Positions 20,080-31,789 of a DNA stretch of 64,000 nucleotides are shown piece by piece; the stretch's first letter is position 1, and every line of letters begins with the position of its first letter. The notes under the pieces were generated by a model. That model ran no database searches and had not been told where the DNA came from. It saw only the letters and a program-made list of their open reading frames with translations. The stretch is taken from assembly GCA_963970005.1 (NCBI GenBank), contig CAXAMN010022917.1:87087-151086 (forward strand), written 5' to 3'. The DNA is from Durusdinium trenchii. Lineage: Eukaryota > Sar > Dinophyceae > Suessiales > Symbiodiniaceae. The position numbers and the translations under genes are program-made.

Positions 20080-20604
20080 CTGTGTTCTCACACGGAGAGA
20101 AGCAGCACTGAGATCAGCTGATCATATATCCATGGCGGAAAGGGACTGGGAAAAAAAAAAAACATTGACATGTCAAACATCTTGGAACTTGGAACCCGCC
20201 TCCATTCTCTATTCCATCTATTCCATCGGGGTGCCGGAGGGCCCTCACATCCACGGCCCCTGGAGAATATTTAATATGCTGGTCAAACCATTGACCATGT
20301 AAACTTAATGAGTCCAAGCAGATGAACATTTGGAACTTCAGATCTCTCAAGAGTTAATGCATATCGACTTTTGATGATATCATTCAGACCCCCATAGGAA
20401 GAGGTGCGCTCTAGAATCCATGTCTGTGTGTGTGGGTCCCATCCAATACTATTACAACATTGTAGTCGGTACAAATATGTAATATTTACCTACATCGAGG
20501 TGTCTTCCGGGATTACACTCCGGAAGTGGAGTTCACCACTGGTTTCTAGACGAACATGGTCTTTCCGGAAGTCATGTTCCATTTCCAGGCTTGTTGGGGG
20601 GCCA

Positions 20605-20745
20605 GTGATCCACCGCCCTCGCCCGGTCCTCGCCCGTATGCGACACATAGACCTTCGCTGGTGGGCAAAGCTCGGGTCGCAAAACCCAAAGCAACACTCC
20701 TAGGTTTAGTGACCCAGTGCTCAGGGAGTCCAGCTTCCTGTTCGG
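20605..20745 (-). CDS. candidate exon, TIR-like VYVSHTGED motif
   Basis: One minus frame reads NLGVLLWVLRPELCPPAKVY and VSHTGEDRARAVDHW. The xVYVSHxGED string resembles the first strand of TIR domains (VFISHAGED). A competing minus frame (PRSVALGFATRALPTSEGL) is equally open. The identification is tentative. Confidence 0.3.
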
Positions 20746-20894
20746 CTGCATCGTTGCAAACACGTGTCCATCCGTATACGCATCCTACCAAAGTCCAGTT
20801 TTCAATCGCCCAGAAACACCTATATATATATATATACTATGACCACATATTATTCAATTGGCAAATCAGTGGTCGAAATGAGGACGATTCCTAA

Positions 20895-20998
20895 CTGCGC
20901 TTCCTGGGCCGTTTCCATCTCCAAGCGGCCAGAATCAAATGCCTCCCTTGCGTGTTCCGCTGCAGCTCGTCTACTTCCTCGGCATCGGATGTCCCTCC
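20895..20998 (-). CDS. candidate helical exon
   Basis: The minus strand reads RRAAAEHAREAFDSGRLEME and TAQEAQLG, a clear amphipathic helix, with an acceptor-like GCTGCAG inside. It is on the same strand as the exons just below. Confidence 0.42.
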
Positions 20999-21689
20999 AT
21001 GATGTTTTCAGGCCTGACTAACCCAAGACTCACATCTGGTTCTGCCCCCCTAGGGCTCCAAATTCTTCCTAAGATGGTGTTTGGGGTCAGGTTCGGCGGG
21101 TCTAAATGAGAAGGCCGGACTGGAGCCTTCTCAGGTAGGTGTGGGAAGTGTTCACCCACCCATGTCCGGCACGGAAATATGGACGTGTCGACATGAACGC
21201 AGACTGGTTCTTGAAGAATGATTCTCTAGTTTGATCCTTAGGGCCTGGGTGCTCCGTTTTTCGGATCCAAGGAGCGGAACCCACATCAAAAGCATTCTGC
21301 GGCTGAGAAAAACAACACTAGCATTGGCGCCTGGCAGCAAAATTGAGATCTTTGGGGTGGATTAACCCAACCATGTTGGCCCCAGCAATCCTTTCAAGTC
21401 TTTCATCCTCGGTATCTTCTGGCACACCAGTATGTATTCATGTTCTTCCAGCCCAATCACTCTCTTGAACAATCAATCAACATCAATCAACAGCTTCAGA
21501 TCGATCAAAGGGAATGCCTTCAACTCAAGGCTTCTTCACCTCAAGGGTCAGGCGAGGTTACGATGCTCTGCTGGTTTAAGGCTTCTTCACCATATATTGA
21601 GTCACCCAAAGTCCAATCTGGGACCCGATGACAAGCAAATGCTACCAGCGTTTTGGATAGACTAAACTACCGCTGAAGGGTATACGCAC

Positions 21690-21853
21690 CGTCGGATCCC
21701 GACCAGCTCCATTGACTCCAGCGCAGTGGCATAGGTCACCGAGGAGGGCTCATCCTGCCATCCACTCGAACCAGGGCCCATGATGTCGATTGCGATCGGT
21801 CGAGCTGCTCCGAGTGCGACACCACGTATCAACCGGCTCTCTCTCCAAAGCAT
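21690..21853 (-). CDS. exon, unknown product
   Basis: The minus strand reads MLWRESRLIRGVALGAARPI, AIDIMGPGSSGWQDEPSS and VTYATALESMELVGIRR, ending before a GT donor (ACG followed by GTGCGT). The ATG at 21853 may be the start or lie inside an exon. Codon bias is good; no family was recognised. Confidence 0.52.
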
Positions 21854-21859
21854 TGTGAG

Positions 21860-24005
21860 ATTGGAGGATCTTCTGACAAAAGGGAATCTTCTGCAAGGGC
21901 TTCTCGGCTTCGGACGGACCTACCTCAAGAGAGTTTTGGTTGCCAAACCCTAGAACATCCGAAAAGCATGCATGTGTGGAATAGATACATGAGCGACGCT
22001 GTTTATTTGTTATGTGGGCCTTGCACATTTCAATTTGATGAGTGTATTATCGTTTTCCAAGTAAAATGCAAATTCTGCAATCCCAATGTCGGGTCCTTTA
22101 CTAAATAGCTTTCCGTAAATAAATCAGGTTGCTCACATACATCTGACCCGTACAAAATCAAACACGGATGGTCTGGGAAACAACCATCCCGGATCATCTT
22201 CGCGGAAACGAAACGAAGAATTCACCCAAGAACCAACCGGAACCCACAAGGCTCACTGTCTTCTCGAAACCCGGGGATCTGAGAAGAACCAGTATCGAGC
22301 ACGGTGCCTGGCGCAAAGGGCCTGGTTCGGCCCAAACAACACATCGGGGATGTATTTCTTTGGGGGGGAATTGTCCCATCAACTGACTCGCGGACAAACA
22401 TACTCGCAATTAAAATCAGTTAACGCATCCCTGTTTCTAAGCCTGCCTTCATTTACCACAATGTGTTTCATTGGCAGTTCGAACGAACGCATCCCCTATA
22501 GTGTTCCGCCAGTCATTCATACTGAAAATCCAGCAATTGTATAGATCTTTAATCCACCAATGTCAAAGCTTCAAGAAACAATCTGCATAGCCCTTCTGGG
22601 GGGCTCCAAATACACTCTAAAAAATCAACTCTTCCCTGTGCTTAGATCTTCTGCCAAGGCCTCTTAACGCTTTTGCACTTTAAAACCACTTTGGCGACCA
22701 AACAAATTCTGCTGATACGCCAAATGGAAGGTATAGACATAGAAAACAAGTGAGCAAACACGCACCCAAACCACCCGAACCACCCGGGCTGCCCCCACGG
22801 AACAGCGTGGCAGCTCACGCAAGGAGCTGAGTGCTTTGGCTGGAAGGACGCGCAGCCGGGCCTCAGGACATGGTGGTCCGGTCCAGAGTCATCTGAGGTC
22901 ATAGACATCAGCCATCAGCCGGCCTTCTAAGGCAGGCTGGACCACATTTGGGAGCACAATGATGTACAATGATCTGAAGCCAGCGATTGTTCTCATAGTT
23001 GGATGGCTCCTCATCTGTTGAGCTTAGACCACGAAAAAGAAGACAAATGAAACATCGAGGACTGCACCACAGGGTTTATGGAAACCACCGCGGTTCTTTC
23101 CCTCTAGCTGCTCTAGCTGCCTCCCAACTGAGGACCACGACGCTGGGTCACCCTCCAACGGTGTGACCAAAACCGCCGTGAAAAGTGTTTTGGCTAAGAA
23201 GCAAGGACCAGGATAAGTCCAGGGACAACTATATACTTGTCTTGGGCCCCGAGCCCACCCTGAAGTGCCTCAGTATGCTGAAATGCCTTGATCTTGTGTT
23301 CAATCTCACCTAAGGAGCCCCACTCCAGTGGCCTCCTCAATCATTTGAGCCTTCACCTCGGGACTGGCTGATTGGAAGGACCCCCTCTAAAAGGGTTGCA
23401 ATTGCCCAAGTAAAAGATCCATGACTATGAGATCATCTTGAAGAAATTGAGCCCTTCTTTTTGGGAGGAAAAACGCCCGCAAAAGCCGCATATCTGTGAT
23501 TCTGCAACATATGTTCAGCTGGACATTCTCTCAAACCCTCTGTGACAAGGAACCAACACACTGGAACCTGCAAAGGGCAAAGGCCCAGTGTAAGCTCTGC
23601 ATCGTCGCGGATCTGGGTGCCCTACCGCCCTTGAGGGACGGTATGGTGTCTGAGCCCTGGATATGAGTAGATGGCCAAAAAGGGATGCAAAGCTAGAGCC
23701 GTCGTCTGTCTCATTGTGCATTTTCGATCCTCAAAACATCGTCCCCAGGTATGTCGATGGGTGACGCGCGACACATCGCACCGAGCATTGCCCCAGCCTT
23801 TGCGTGAATTGATGAAATCCACCCTGCGTGCCAAGCTTTCTGTCCATGGACGGTAAGAGTAAAAATGACTACCTATGGACATTGACACAAAGACACGCAT
23901 GATCAATGGACATTGATAGTTTGTGTCATGAGTAATAGCGTTCCGTCCATTGACACCCGAGCCTTTCGGACACAAACTATCTGATCGGCCACACGCTGAT
24001 CTATC
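21860..24005. other. mostly non-coding
   Basis: Weak open frames exist (22194-22409 minus, 22642-22908 minus with several Cys, 23622-24119 minus) but none has clear splice borders. Nothing else is seen. Confidence 0.4.
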
Positions 24006-24010
24006 GCCGC

Positions 24011-24101
24011 CCAGGGGCCAGCAGGCTCTTCTTGCGGAAGGAGCGATCGGCCAACAAGGCCTCGGTGGCGCCCATCGGTGGCGCCACCCAAGATTGAGCA
24101 G
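24011..24101 (-). CDS. internal exon, unknown product
   Basis: After a strong acceptor (TTTGTTTCAG), the minus strand reads AQSWVAPPMGATEALLADRS and FRKKSLLAPG, ending before a GC donor (CTGG followed by GCGGCG). Third positions are mainly G/C. A competing minus frame continues to a GTGTCA donor (ILGGATDGRHRGLVGRSL). Confidence 0.48.
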
Positions 24102-24429
24102 CTGAAACAAAAAGAGCACGAATCATAAAGGGTACCAGGATGTACCAGGAGGCCCGGATATACTGAACACAGCATGATCAAAGAAAAGTTGGCCTAACCA
24201 GGTCATCGGCCTTTAGATGGATTCATCAGCAAGGAGAAGGGGAGACAATACAGGCATGGGAAGTTCATATCATGTCCAGCGTGGCATGGCTTTAACATTC
24301 CAAGCACCCACCATGGACATGCAACCCCAAACTGGCAGGTCGGCCCTAGTTGGTTGAGCCACGCGGGCTGTGGGGTTGCTCCTAAAACAGAACACACCTT
24401 AAGAAGTATCTTAGCGTAACCTATCTCAT

Positions 24430-24538
24430 CTCCCGCTCTCACACACACACATATATATATATATACTGCAACAAGCAACTCACGCACTGACACATATGCA
24501 CGCGCACATACACAAACAAATTATTGTTTAAAAAACGA

Positions 24539-24571
<33 letters not shown>

Positions 24572-24580
24572 CAACACATC
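24430..24580. repeat. two composite CA/TA microsatellites
   Basis: (CA)n(TA)n tracts lie at about 24441-24466 and 24540-24571. Confidence 0.85.
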
Positions 24581-24667
24581 ACCACCAAAGCCATCCAACA
24601 CCGATTCTGCATGATTCTGCTCAAGGGAGTCTCAACCGATGCATGTCGCGCATGTCTCTCTCTTCCT

Positions 24668-24775
24668 AGGTCGCCGCATCGGGGTGCCGCGCCAAGGCCT
24701 TGGTTCGACATCCCCAACGTTTCAAGGCACTGTCCGTGACCCTCTCGAGCTCCTGGGCCCGTGCGGTCGGAAGAG
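24668..24775 (-). CDS. candidate exon, unknown product
   Basis: The minus strand reads ALPTARAQELERVTDSALKR and WGCRTKALARHPDAAT, up to a TAG. Third positions are strongly G/C. It might be a terminal exon, or end at an unrecognised donor just before the stop. Confidence 0.45.
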
Positions 24776-25009
24776 CAGCAATCAGCAGGATAGAGATGCG
24801 TGTATACCATAATAGTATACCAATCAATTATATATACCATATATATATACAGTATATGGTGTATTGTGATGTCACATGCACAAGTCCAACAACTCCAAAG
24901 CTAAATTTACGCAAAGCATCTAAAGAGTCAACGGCCAGCCCACAAAGAGACTCTCCTAGGTGTCCAGTCACTTTAATTTTCGGAAGGCACCAGCACCTAT
25001 CATCACCCT

Positions 25010-25300
25010 AATGATTCCCTAATGCCAAAGAAGATTCAATTGAGTTCCATCATGTTCCTTCTATACAGTCAGTGGCCCTCATGCATCCCTTTTGTATAGT
25101 TAAAATAGATTCAACAATCTACTCGTGTTACTGGTCTGGCGCTTACAGTAGTAGGCTGGAGTAGGGAATGAGGCTACACATGGCTCTGCCACAATACTAC
25201 TACTCTGCGCACCCCAAAAATACTAGGGACAAACCCAAAGAACATCTCGTTGATGTGGGTCGGACCATATCAACCACCATCTGCGCCGGAAAGCACGGAC
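25010..25300. other. non-coding stretch
   Basis: No open frame with coding bias. Repeated TACTA motifs occur near 25148-25205. Confidence 0.4.
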
Positions 25301-25379
25301 GGTGAGTGACCTGTCTTCGCCCCCACCCTCAGCTGGCCGTTTCACCTTGAAGCTGGGCGTGTCTGGGTCCGGCAACTGG

Positions 25380-25552
25380 GTGCCCACCTGGCAACTGGGT
25401 GCCCATCACCCAGCGAGCAGGGCTGTTTGCACTGCTTCAAGGTGTCCAATGGAGACACATCCTTGGGACTCGGGACGCATCATATAATAGCATGTATTCG
25501 GATGTATTCGGCCGGCCGTATGTTTGGCGTCTTGTTCGACTTCTACAGCGCC
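25380..25552 (+). CDS. candidate plus-strand exon ending at a GTGAGT donor
   Basis: A plus frame reads SAGRMFGVLFDFYSAV up to the consensus donor (GTG followed by GTGAGT at 25555). Upstream, GGGCACCCAGTTGCC (minus) is duplicated with a 4-bp spacer. The 5' border is unknown and other frames are open. Confidence 0.28.
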
Positions 25553-25724
25553 GTGGTGAGTACATCCGCCAGTCTTCTCTCAGATCTTTCTGAAGCGATA
25601 AACTGCGATAAACCACAATTTTGGAGTGGCCGAAGGATCATCAAGGAGCCCTGGAACTTGCTGGGGGCATCAGTGGGGGGCATCCTCCAAAGATTTTCCC
25701 CCTCAGCTGCTCCCCCTGACGGAC

Positions 25725-25817
25725 CTGAAGTAGTTCCTCGCGGATCTTGGCTTCGGTCGAGTGGAAGTGCGCCTTTCGCGGTGTTCGTCGTCGATGCAGT
25801 TGTGCTTTCAAGGGTTC
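25725..25817 (-). CDS. internal exon, unknown product
   Basis: It starts after ATATCACAG and ends before a GT donor (CAG followed by GTCCGT), 31 codons in phase 0. It reads EPLKAQLHRRRTPRKAHFHS and TEAKIREELLQ. It is basic then helical; no family was recognised. The plus strand is open across the same bases. Confidence 0.42.
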
Positions 25818-26262
25818 CTGTGATATACCGCCGTCGGGGTCAGGGGCCGCTGTTGGGGTTTAGTGGAAATTGGAGCCTGACTCGGAAGCCTATACTAAGG
25901 ACCAATGACTTAGGACGACATGTCAAGTCCAATGACATCTGTAGTTGTGTTTCTGAATGTTTGAGTGACATAATATCTTTTTCCAATTCACATACCGTCA
26001 TAGTTGAGTTTTTGTCCAATGACATCGTACTCATAATACTTCCAACAAATCCTAGTAGAAATGCCTGTTGTTACTAATTAGATCTATATACTTAGTTACT
26101 TCTTGCTACCTTCGTAGCGATGCACCTTGTCGACTAGTAACTATAGTACGCCCCCTTGCCACGTTTGTAGAAATACCAGGAGCATCAGCTCTGTTCGTGC
26201 TCCGAGTACCTCCTCAGGTTCGGTATGACTGGACCCTCCTGGCACCCACCCCAGTCTCACCT

Positions 26263-26392
26263 TCGAAACGAAGCTACGACTGGAGCCCTATAGAACCCTA
26301 TGTTCGTGGCTTCGGCCAGAAGCGAACCTTCCACCGGTCGGCCCGGTCCTCCCGACGAGATGGTGGTGCTCCACGCGGACGGTGACCGGAGA
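26263..26392 (-). CDS. candidate exon, unknown product
   Basis: The minus strand reads SPSAWSTTISSGGPGRPVEG and SLLAEATNIGFYRAPVVASF, then a GT donor (CGAAG followed by GTGAGA). The acceptor is unclear, and a plus frame is also open. Confidence 0.4.
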
Positions 26393-26399
26393 AAAAGGG

Positions 26400-27750
26400 C
26401 CGGAAAAGGGCCATGAAAAGGGAACACCGTGCGGGTTGTAGTGTGCACCAGTACCGCACATCCGGAAAAAAAGAAATAAAGACATTCTCTAAGAGACAGA
26501 TTGTATACATATTCCATCAGTACTTCTTCAATTGAAGGGTCACTCTCCCAGATTGCACGAGCAAAAAGGAACATGCATCCTGGACTTCAAACCCCTTCGT
26601 CTTTGGCGTTGTTTTTTCTTTAAGACCGTCACCTTCGAGGAGCCACTCTGCCCACGAGCCAAGTGGTAGAGCTTCTCATCCAGGCCTTGAGAATGACAAG
26701 TCTCAAGGCCTAATGAAACGGATTGAAACGGGTATGAGACGCCTACGTGGGGAGTGTCTTATAGAGACACCCCTGCAAAACTTGACTGGTTTCAAGATTT
26801 CTCTGAACAAGGATATTAACCTTGAGGGCCTTGGGATGACTTGGGCATATCCCATGACCAGGAACAACATGATGGTAAAAGGCCGCAAGAATGGTCATTC
26901 ACCACCCCTCGTCAGGCCATTTAGAGTGCAACTTGACCGCCATGCAGTCTTCAGACTGCATCACCCCTGGCCTCACGACCGACAGGCTGCCGGCAGTTGG
27001 TTCTCTTGGAGTCCAAAATACCCCAATCATCCCCAATTGGATTGACCACCGACAACACCCAACCATGCTGTTCACCGATCCCATCAGGATGATTCACGCC
27101 AATGGATCGAGAGTGAGATCTCTTCGTCGCGAGTGACGCGGTTGGATTTCCTCATCGTTACGCTCTCATCGAATCATCGGTCCCGTTGGAACGAGTGCGA
27201 ATGGGTATTGAACAAAGCACTTACCAATCCTGCAAAGGTCACTAGAAAGGTCCTATGTGTGAGCACATGCCATCCAAACATCCCTGCTGTCCTACCCAGT
27301 CCTACCGATCAACGCCAGGTCCCACTATTCAGAGCATCCGTTGAGGCTCTGGCGCCAAGCCGGGTATAAACGTCAAGGCAAGGGCATGCTTTAATTGCAA
27401 ATCCGAGTCCGAAAACGCATAGAACCCAATGCACATAATGACGAGCTATCTGGGACCTTGTTGAGGTTGGGTTCAATCATCATTCATTACAGTATTTGGT
27501 ACATCAAGCGCTAGCTCACCTAGAACCACATACTAAGCACTGAGTCCGCACGCAAAGCTACTGAGTAGAAAGACCAAATCTGAGTGGATCCGCCGGTAAG
27601 GAAGATGGTCCATCTCCCCAAAACAGGGTATCTGCATCATATCTCATGGACACTGGCAAACAATCCAGTTCCGGTTCCCAAGTCTAGACCATCTAAGCTT
27701 CACCCTGCTTCCCATCACAAACAACTGCACTTCTTCACCATCCCCAGCAC
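26400..27750. other. mostly non-coding
   Basis: A weak minus frame at 26900-27030 (FWTPREPTAGSLSVVRPGVM) lacks clear borders. Nothing else is supported. Confidence 0.35.
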
Positions 27751-27756
27751 CCTCAG

Positions 27757-27844
27757 GCTCCAAGCTGGCCAACTTCGTGTCCACGGCGCCATGCGAGCCG
27801 TACCTCGGCGACCGGCGACCGGGCGACCCACGGTACACCCTCGG
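27757..27844 (+). CDS. candidate plus-strand exon
   Basis: It lies between CACCCTCAG and a GT donor (CGG followed by GTGACC). It reads SKLANFVSTAPCEPYLGDRR and PGDPRYTLG with about 90 percent G/C third positions. The minus strand (VYRGSPGRRSPRYGSHGAVD) is an alternative. Confidence 0.42.
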
Positions 27845-28236
27845 GTGACCAGTGGATCCAAAACACTGGACCTAAAGAACTCCCAAACTCCCCTACAAAG
27901 GTCCGAACCACCAAACTACTGGGTTGGGGCTGAAAATCGTCGGAACCGGTCAATGCTCAGGTTCTATGTTCGTTTGTGGGGGAGTAGTGAATCTCTTGTG
28001 AATGCATTACTGCATGAGTCAATGAGTCAACACTGCTGCTTGGTCCCAAAGCATGCACCAACACACAATTCAAACACCGTGGATCTGAACATAATTTTCA
28101 TATGATGCTTTATCGGCCCTGGATTCTTAGGGTCACCCGCCCCATCCCGCTTCCAGCACATATATCCAAACACTCCATGTATCTAGTGCAATATGCCGAC
28201 CCCCCTGAAATCCACCAGCTCAGGCCATTTCTCGGT

Positions 28237-28333
28237 AATGCCATGGCAGTCCCATGGAGTCAGTTTGTGTCTGGAAGAAACTGCACCACAAATCAACCAC
28301 CCACAACTGATCGGCAATGCCATGGCAGTCCCA
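28237..28333. repeat. partial 79-bp tandem duplication
   Basis: AATGCCATGGCAGTCCCA occurs at 28237-28254 and 28316-28333, with similar bases flanking each. Confidence 0.7.
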
Positions 28334-28395
28334 AACAGGTCGTGTTTGGGAAACATCTTCCCCGCCGACCGTCTCCATCTCCTCGGGCGTTTCAC

Positions 28396-28507
28396 CCTGT
28401 CTCCAAGAGGCAGCTCTCGCAGAGCGTCCAACCAGTCATCCTCATCGTGCTCCGACTTCAGCCGCTGCTCCGGCGGCTTCAAACGTTCCTGGGGCACACG
28501 TTCCGAT
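28396..28507 (-). CDS. internal exon, unknown product
   Basis: It starts after CACACCAG and ends before a GT donor (AGG followed by GTGAAA), one leading base then exactly 37 codons. It reads SERVPQERLKPPEQRLKSEH and DEDDWLDALRELPLGDR. The acidic DEDDW segment followed by a helix suggests a soluble protein. No domain was recognised. Confidence 0.58.
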
Positions 28508-29069
28508 CTGGTGTGCAAACGCACTATAGGTCGGGTACCAAATCCGGAAATCGGATGCAAATGGATGAAGCACGGTCCGTAGATGAACTGGGGATGGTCT
28601 CTGTTCCACTTGCAGTGAGAGGCTAAGTAGATGGACTTGCTTCGAGGCCAAGCTCAAGAAGTCCAGACGGCCACATATCTCCAATTAACGGCATTATGGA
28701 TACCAAAGTAGAAGCTGTCTTCGTTGGGTCCAAGAACAGACATGGGCGACCAAGAGCACAGATACTAAGTGATGAAAAGTGGTTGCGTGTTTGGAGGAAT
28801 GCTACTAGGATTCTCCAAGTGTTCCCATGAAATGATTGCTCAAGCTGCCATGGGGGGTATCATATTGGTCTGCTTGCAATGCACCCAACACTTACGTACT
28901 CAAACACTTCGCAACCGGTTGGTGTGAGGAAAATCTGGCACTCTGAATCAGCGGCTGCCAAGAACGAACATCGCACACCTGATTGACTGTTGAGGCGTCC
29001 AGCTTCTCCAGTGAGTGGATGGATCTTTAACAAAAACAAACAAACACAAACACACACCAGGAGTTCAAA

Positions 29070-29201
29070 AGGGGTTGTCATCCAGTGAGTGGATGTTCTC
29101 CCTATCCTCCACGTTTGGCAGCCCGACATGGAACTGCAACACACAAGCAACTTCTTTGGATACTCTTGGCAGCTCGGTGATCTTAGCGCGAAGCGCCGCG
29201 C
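29070..29201 (-). CDS. candidate exon, unknown product
   Basis: After AACTTTGAG, the minus strand reads AALRAKITELPRVSKEVACV, LQFHVGLPNVEDRENIH and SLDDNPF, then TGA. The content is soluble and well balanced. Phase does not match the exon at 29424 directly, so an intermediate exon, another gene, or decay is possible. Confidence 0.42.
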
Positions 29202-29358
29202 CTCAAAGTTGTATTTCCCTCGGTGCTTCCGGCGGACGGACACGATGCCGAGCTCACGCCTGGCAAAGGTTTGAGAATGGTGGATCCAAAGAAGCAAATG
29301 GGACAGAATGGCACAATGTGGCTCAAAAGGCGGGTAAAATCGACTCATCACACACCAC

Positions 29359-29424
29359 CAAGTTGTTGACATCTGCTTGGACAGTGTCAAACAGCGACTT
29401 TTTGTCTTGGATTCCGAATGCTTC
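29359..29424 (-). CDS. candidate exon, unknown product
   Basis: After AAATTAG, the minus strand reads EAFGIQDKKSLFDTVQADVN and NL before a GT donor (TTG followed by GTGGTG). The frame itself remains open a little longer (VVCDESILPAF). The KSLFDTV string is faintly like the RNase H part of copia-type elements; not established. Confidence 0.42.
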
Positions 29425-29949
29425 CTAATTTCAGTGACTATATACACATCTACGAAAAAGCAAGAACCTATATCAGCAGGAGGGGGTCGGAGGGGGTGAG
29501 TTTTCGACTCTTTTCCAACAACAACAACAACAACAACAACCACAACCACCTTGGGAACTGCTGGTAGATCATATTCCTTGGAGCCAGTGGGGTCCAACTT
29601 TGATGTCTTGAGCCACCTCTTACTGACTTTGGGTCCCCAGGGCTTTGCTAGGGTCATGTGTTCTGAACTGTCAAAGCAGCTTATGCAACGATTTGCAACA
29701 AATGGGGAACATGCCAAACACTGGTTTGCACATTGGAGCATCTTTTTGTATCCCTTGGGTGGGACGCATCTGGCTGCAGCACAAGTCAATTCTTAACAAA
29801 GCGAGGATTTCCTCCAAATTGTCCTGTGAATTGTATGTATCGTGTCTGGCTAATTTGCAAACAAATCCTGACATTGTGGGAAGGCTCTACCGCACACCCT
29901 TTGGCCAGCGAGATCAAGTGGCAAAGCGTGCCAAGCCACGCACTTGGCC

Positions 29950-30680
29950 ACTCATATATATATATATATAGACTATTAGACGTACTTTACAGTGACACTT
30001 TCGTGAAGCACTCCCTGGCTTTAGTTTTGGCAGCAAAAAGAAACAGGCGACACATAATCATCCGCCCTGCAAATGTTTTAAACCATTATAAATAGCAAAT
30101 AAAACAAGAGTCCGCACAAGTCAAACCTCTCATTGGCGACCAGCTCATTCACCTTGCCTTAAACCTTCTACCTGTAGTCAAACAAACGAGCACCAGCCAC
30201 AAGTAAGTAATGCGAACATTGAACTGAATGTTAAGCCCAGTAAACAAACAGCTGCCAATTGAGCCTACAAAAATAGATCGTGCCTATATAGTATCCCATC
30301 ATCGTGTTTTCCAGGTGTGCTGCGCATGCCTTTTTCCTCTTCGGGCGACCTCAGGAACCCTCTGCTCCTCTGCTCGGAATCCCATGGAACTTCCTGCTCC
30401 CCCGCTCCGGCAACCCCGGCAGCCACCCCGTCGTCCGACGCCTATAGATCAGGAGGATCAACAAAGTCACCTCAGCGGCACGAGACCAGGAGACCGGCCC
30501 GGCGGTCTGCCCAATGGAGTGGGGTCTGCCCGGCAGCCTCCGTTTTTGGTTGGGGAGGGGGGAAGTTCTCTTAGCGTCGGTACAAGGGGTGTCAATGATC
30601 TGAGCACGTGGCCAATCAAAATCCACAATGAGCCTATGGATATGTGCCATCTACTTGGAAGTCACTGCACAAAATATAGT
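29950..30680. other. non-coding plus one unresolved GC-rich block
   Basis: A TA run lies at 29953-29971. The block 30320-30470 is GC-rich and open on both strands (plus LRMPFSSSGDLRNPLLLCSE after TTTTCCAG; minus GEQEVPWDSEQRSRGFLRS). Strand is not decided. Confidence 0.35.
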
Positions 30681-30684
30681 TTCA

Positions 30685-30847
30685 AAGTGCACACGGTGGT
30701 TCCCTTCAACTTCCTTCGAAGTGGTCAGTCAAGCCACTGGAGCCTCTCACCAAGAAAATTGAGAAGGACGCGATCCACCAATTGGACCAACATTGGCATT
30801 TGTTTGACTTTCTATTTGAAGAAATTGGCCCTAAGGTTATTATCTGA
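30685..30847 (+). CDS. candidate terminal exon, plus strand
   Basis: The plus frame reads LPSKWSVKPLEPLTKKIEKD and AIHQLDQHWHLFDFLFEEIG, then PKVII and TGA. Composition is strongly protein-like. An acceptor-like CGAAG lies inside at about 30720. The neighbouring foldback element starts 28 bases downstream. Confidence 0.42.
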
Positions 30848-30874
30848 ATCTCCCCCTATGGGCGTTCAAACATG

Positions 30875-30975
30875 CCCTAGGGATCCAAGTACCTTCTCAG
30901 GTGATTGGAGACAATCTTATGTAGGCTTGGAGGGTCCAGTCGTACCTTCTGAGAAGGTTGGATGGATCCTTAGGG
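30875..30975. mobile_element. foldback (MITE-like) element, copy B
   Basis: It starts CCCTAGGGATCCAAGTACC and ends GGATCCTTAGGG, with the same GGTGATTGGAGACA core as copy A. The inverted ends are imperfect here. Confidence 0.65.
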
Positions 30976-31234
30976 ATGTACCAGTACAGTACGCTCCAGT
31001 TGCCATCCCAAAGAGGAAACACATTGCATGTTCAGCACGATCTTGAATCACAAAACAACAAACAGGATCAGGACAACGATCTCTTGGGCTGCTAGGACTA
31101 TCCTCTGGTTGCACACATGAACTTGGAGTGCCATCATCCCCGAACAAACAAATATAATTGCACCACCCACACCCCCACCACCTGGCTTCTCTGTTGTCAG
31201 TGTTTAGATGACTCCTTTGGGAGTCACATCTCAC

Positions 31235-31333
31235 TTCGACGCGCCCAGTGGCAATGGCCGCCAGGATGATTGCAGCAATAGAGGTCGAAAAGATTTCCTG
31301 GTCATGCCCAATAAGCCAGAACCACTTGTGCAT
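31235..31333 (-). CDS. candidate exon with hydrophobic segment
   Basis: The minus strand reads MHKWFWLIGHDQEIFSTSIA and AIILAAIATGRVE, ending before a GT donor (GAA followed by GTGAGATG). The IAAIILAAIA stretch could be part of a membrane helix. The start is not fixed. Confidence 0.42.
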
Positions 31334-31582
31334 GGTCTTGGGTTAACTTTGGCCTTGGAAGTTCCTAACCCATGGTCATCTGAAAAGCTGCTAACTACGG
31401 CTAACTACTGGTTGAATCTGGTTGATGACATTAAGTTGGCATAGCTGCGTTCACGCAGATGGGTAGTTAGTTAGGGGTCAACTGCTGCTTGGTGGTTTCT
31501 GTTTTCGGCTGATTGTTGGCATAACGGCCCCAGTCACCATCAGTTTGTAGAGGTCTTCCGACTTGTTCGGGGCCGCACCATT

Positions 31583-31689
31583 TCAGAATCTCTGGTGTGT
31601 CGTCAGGGTCGTCAAATCTGGGATGTTGAAGGCCTCCTGTTCTGCCAAGGCCAGGAAAGCCACCCGAAACAATGCTGCCTCATGCGCAG
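31583..31689 (-). CDS. candidate terminal exon, unknown product
   Basis: After CTATTTCAG, the minus strand reads AHEAALFRVAFLALAEQEAF and NIPDLTTLTTHQRF, then TGA. It has good codon bias and a strong acceptor. Confidence 0.48.
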
Positions 31690-31789
31690 CTGAAATAGCA
31701 TAACAACGGTAGCCATAATTGACAAGAATGCACCAGGTGGGGCGGTCGTGATTCTTCAAATCCATCTTGGGTGTGGTTCTGAGGTCGTG

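Larger units (their letters stand above)
28860..29789 (-). other. 309-codon open frame judged not to be one gene
   Basis: This is the longest open frame in the window, but it crosses a valine run produced by an (AAC)n tract (29518-29543). Inside it other minus frames look more coding-like and have splice borders (see 29201 and 29424). It is treated as chance openness. Confidence 0.5.

Noticed and set aside
23185-23210. Second spliced-leader-like TTTTGGCTAAG on the plus strand
   Set aside because: Only eight core bases match; expected by chance several times in this window.
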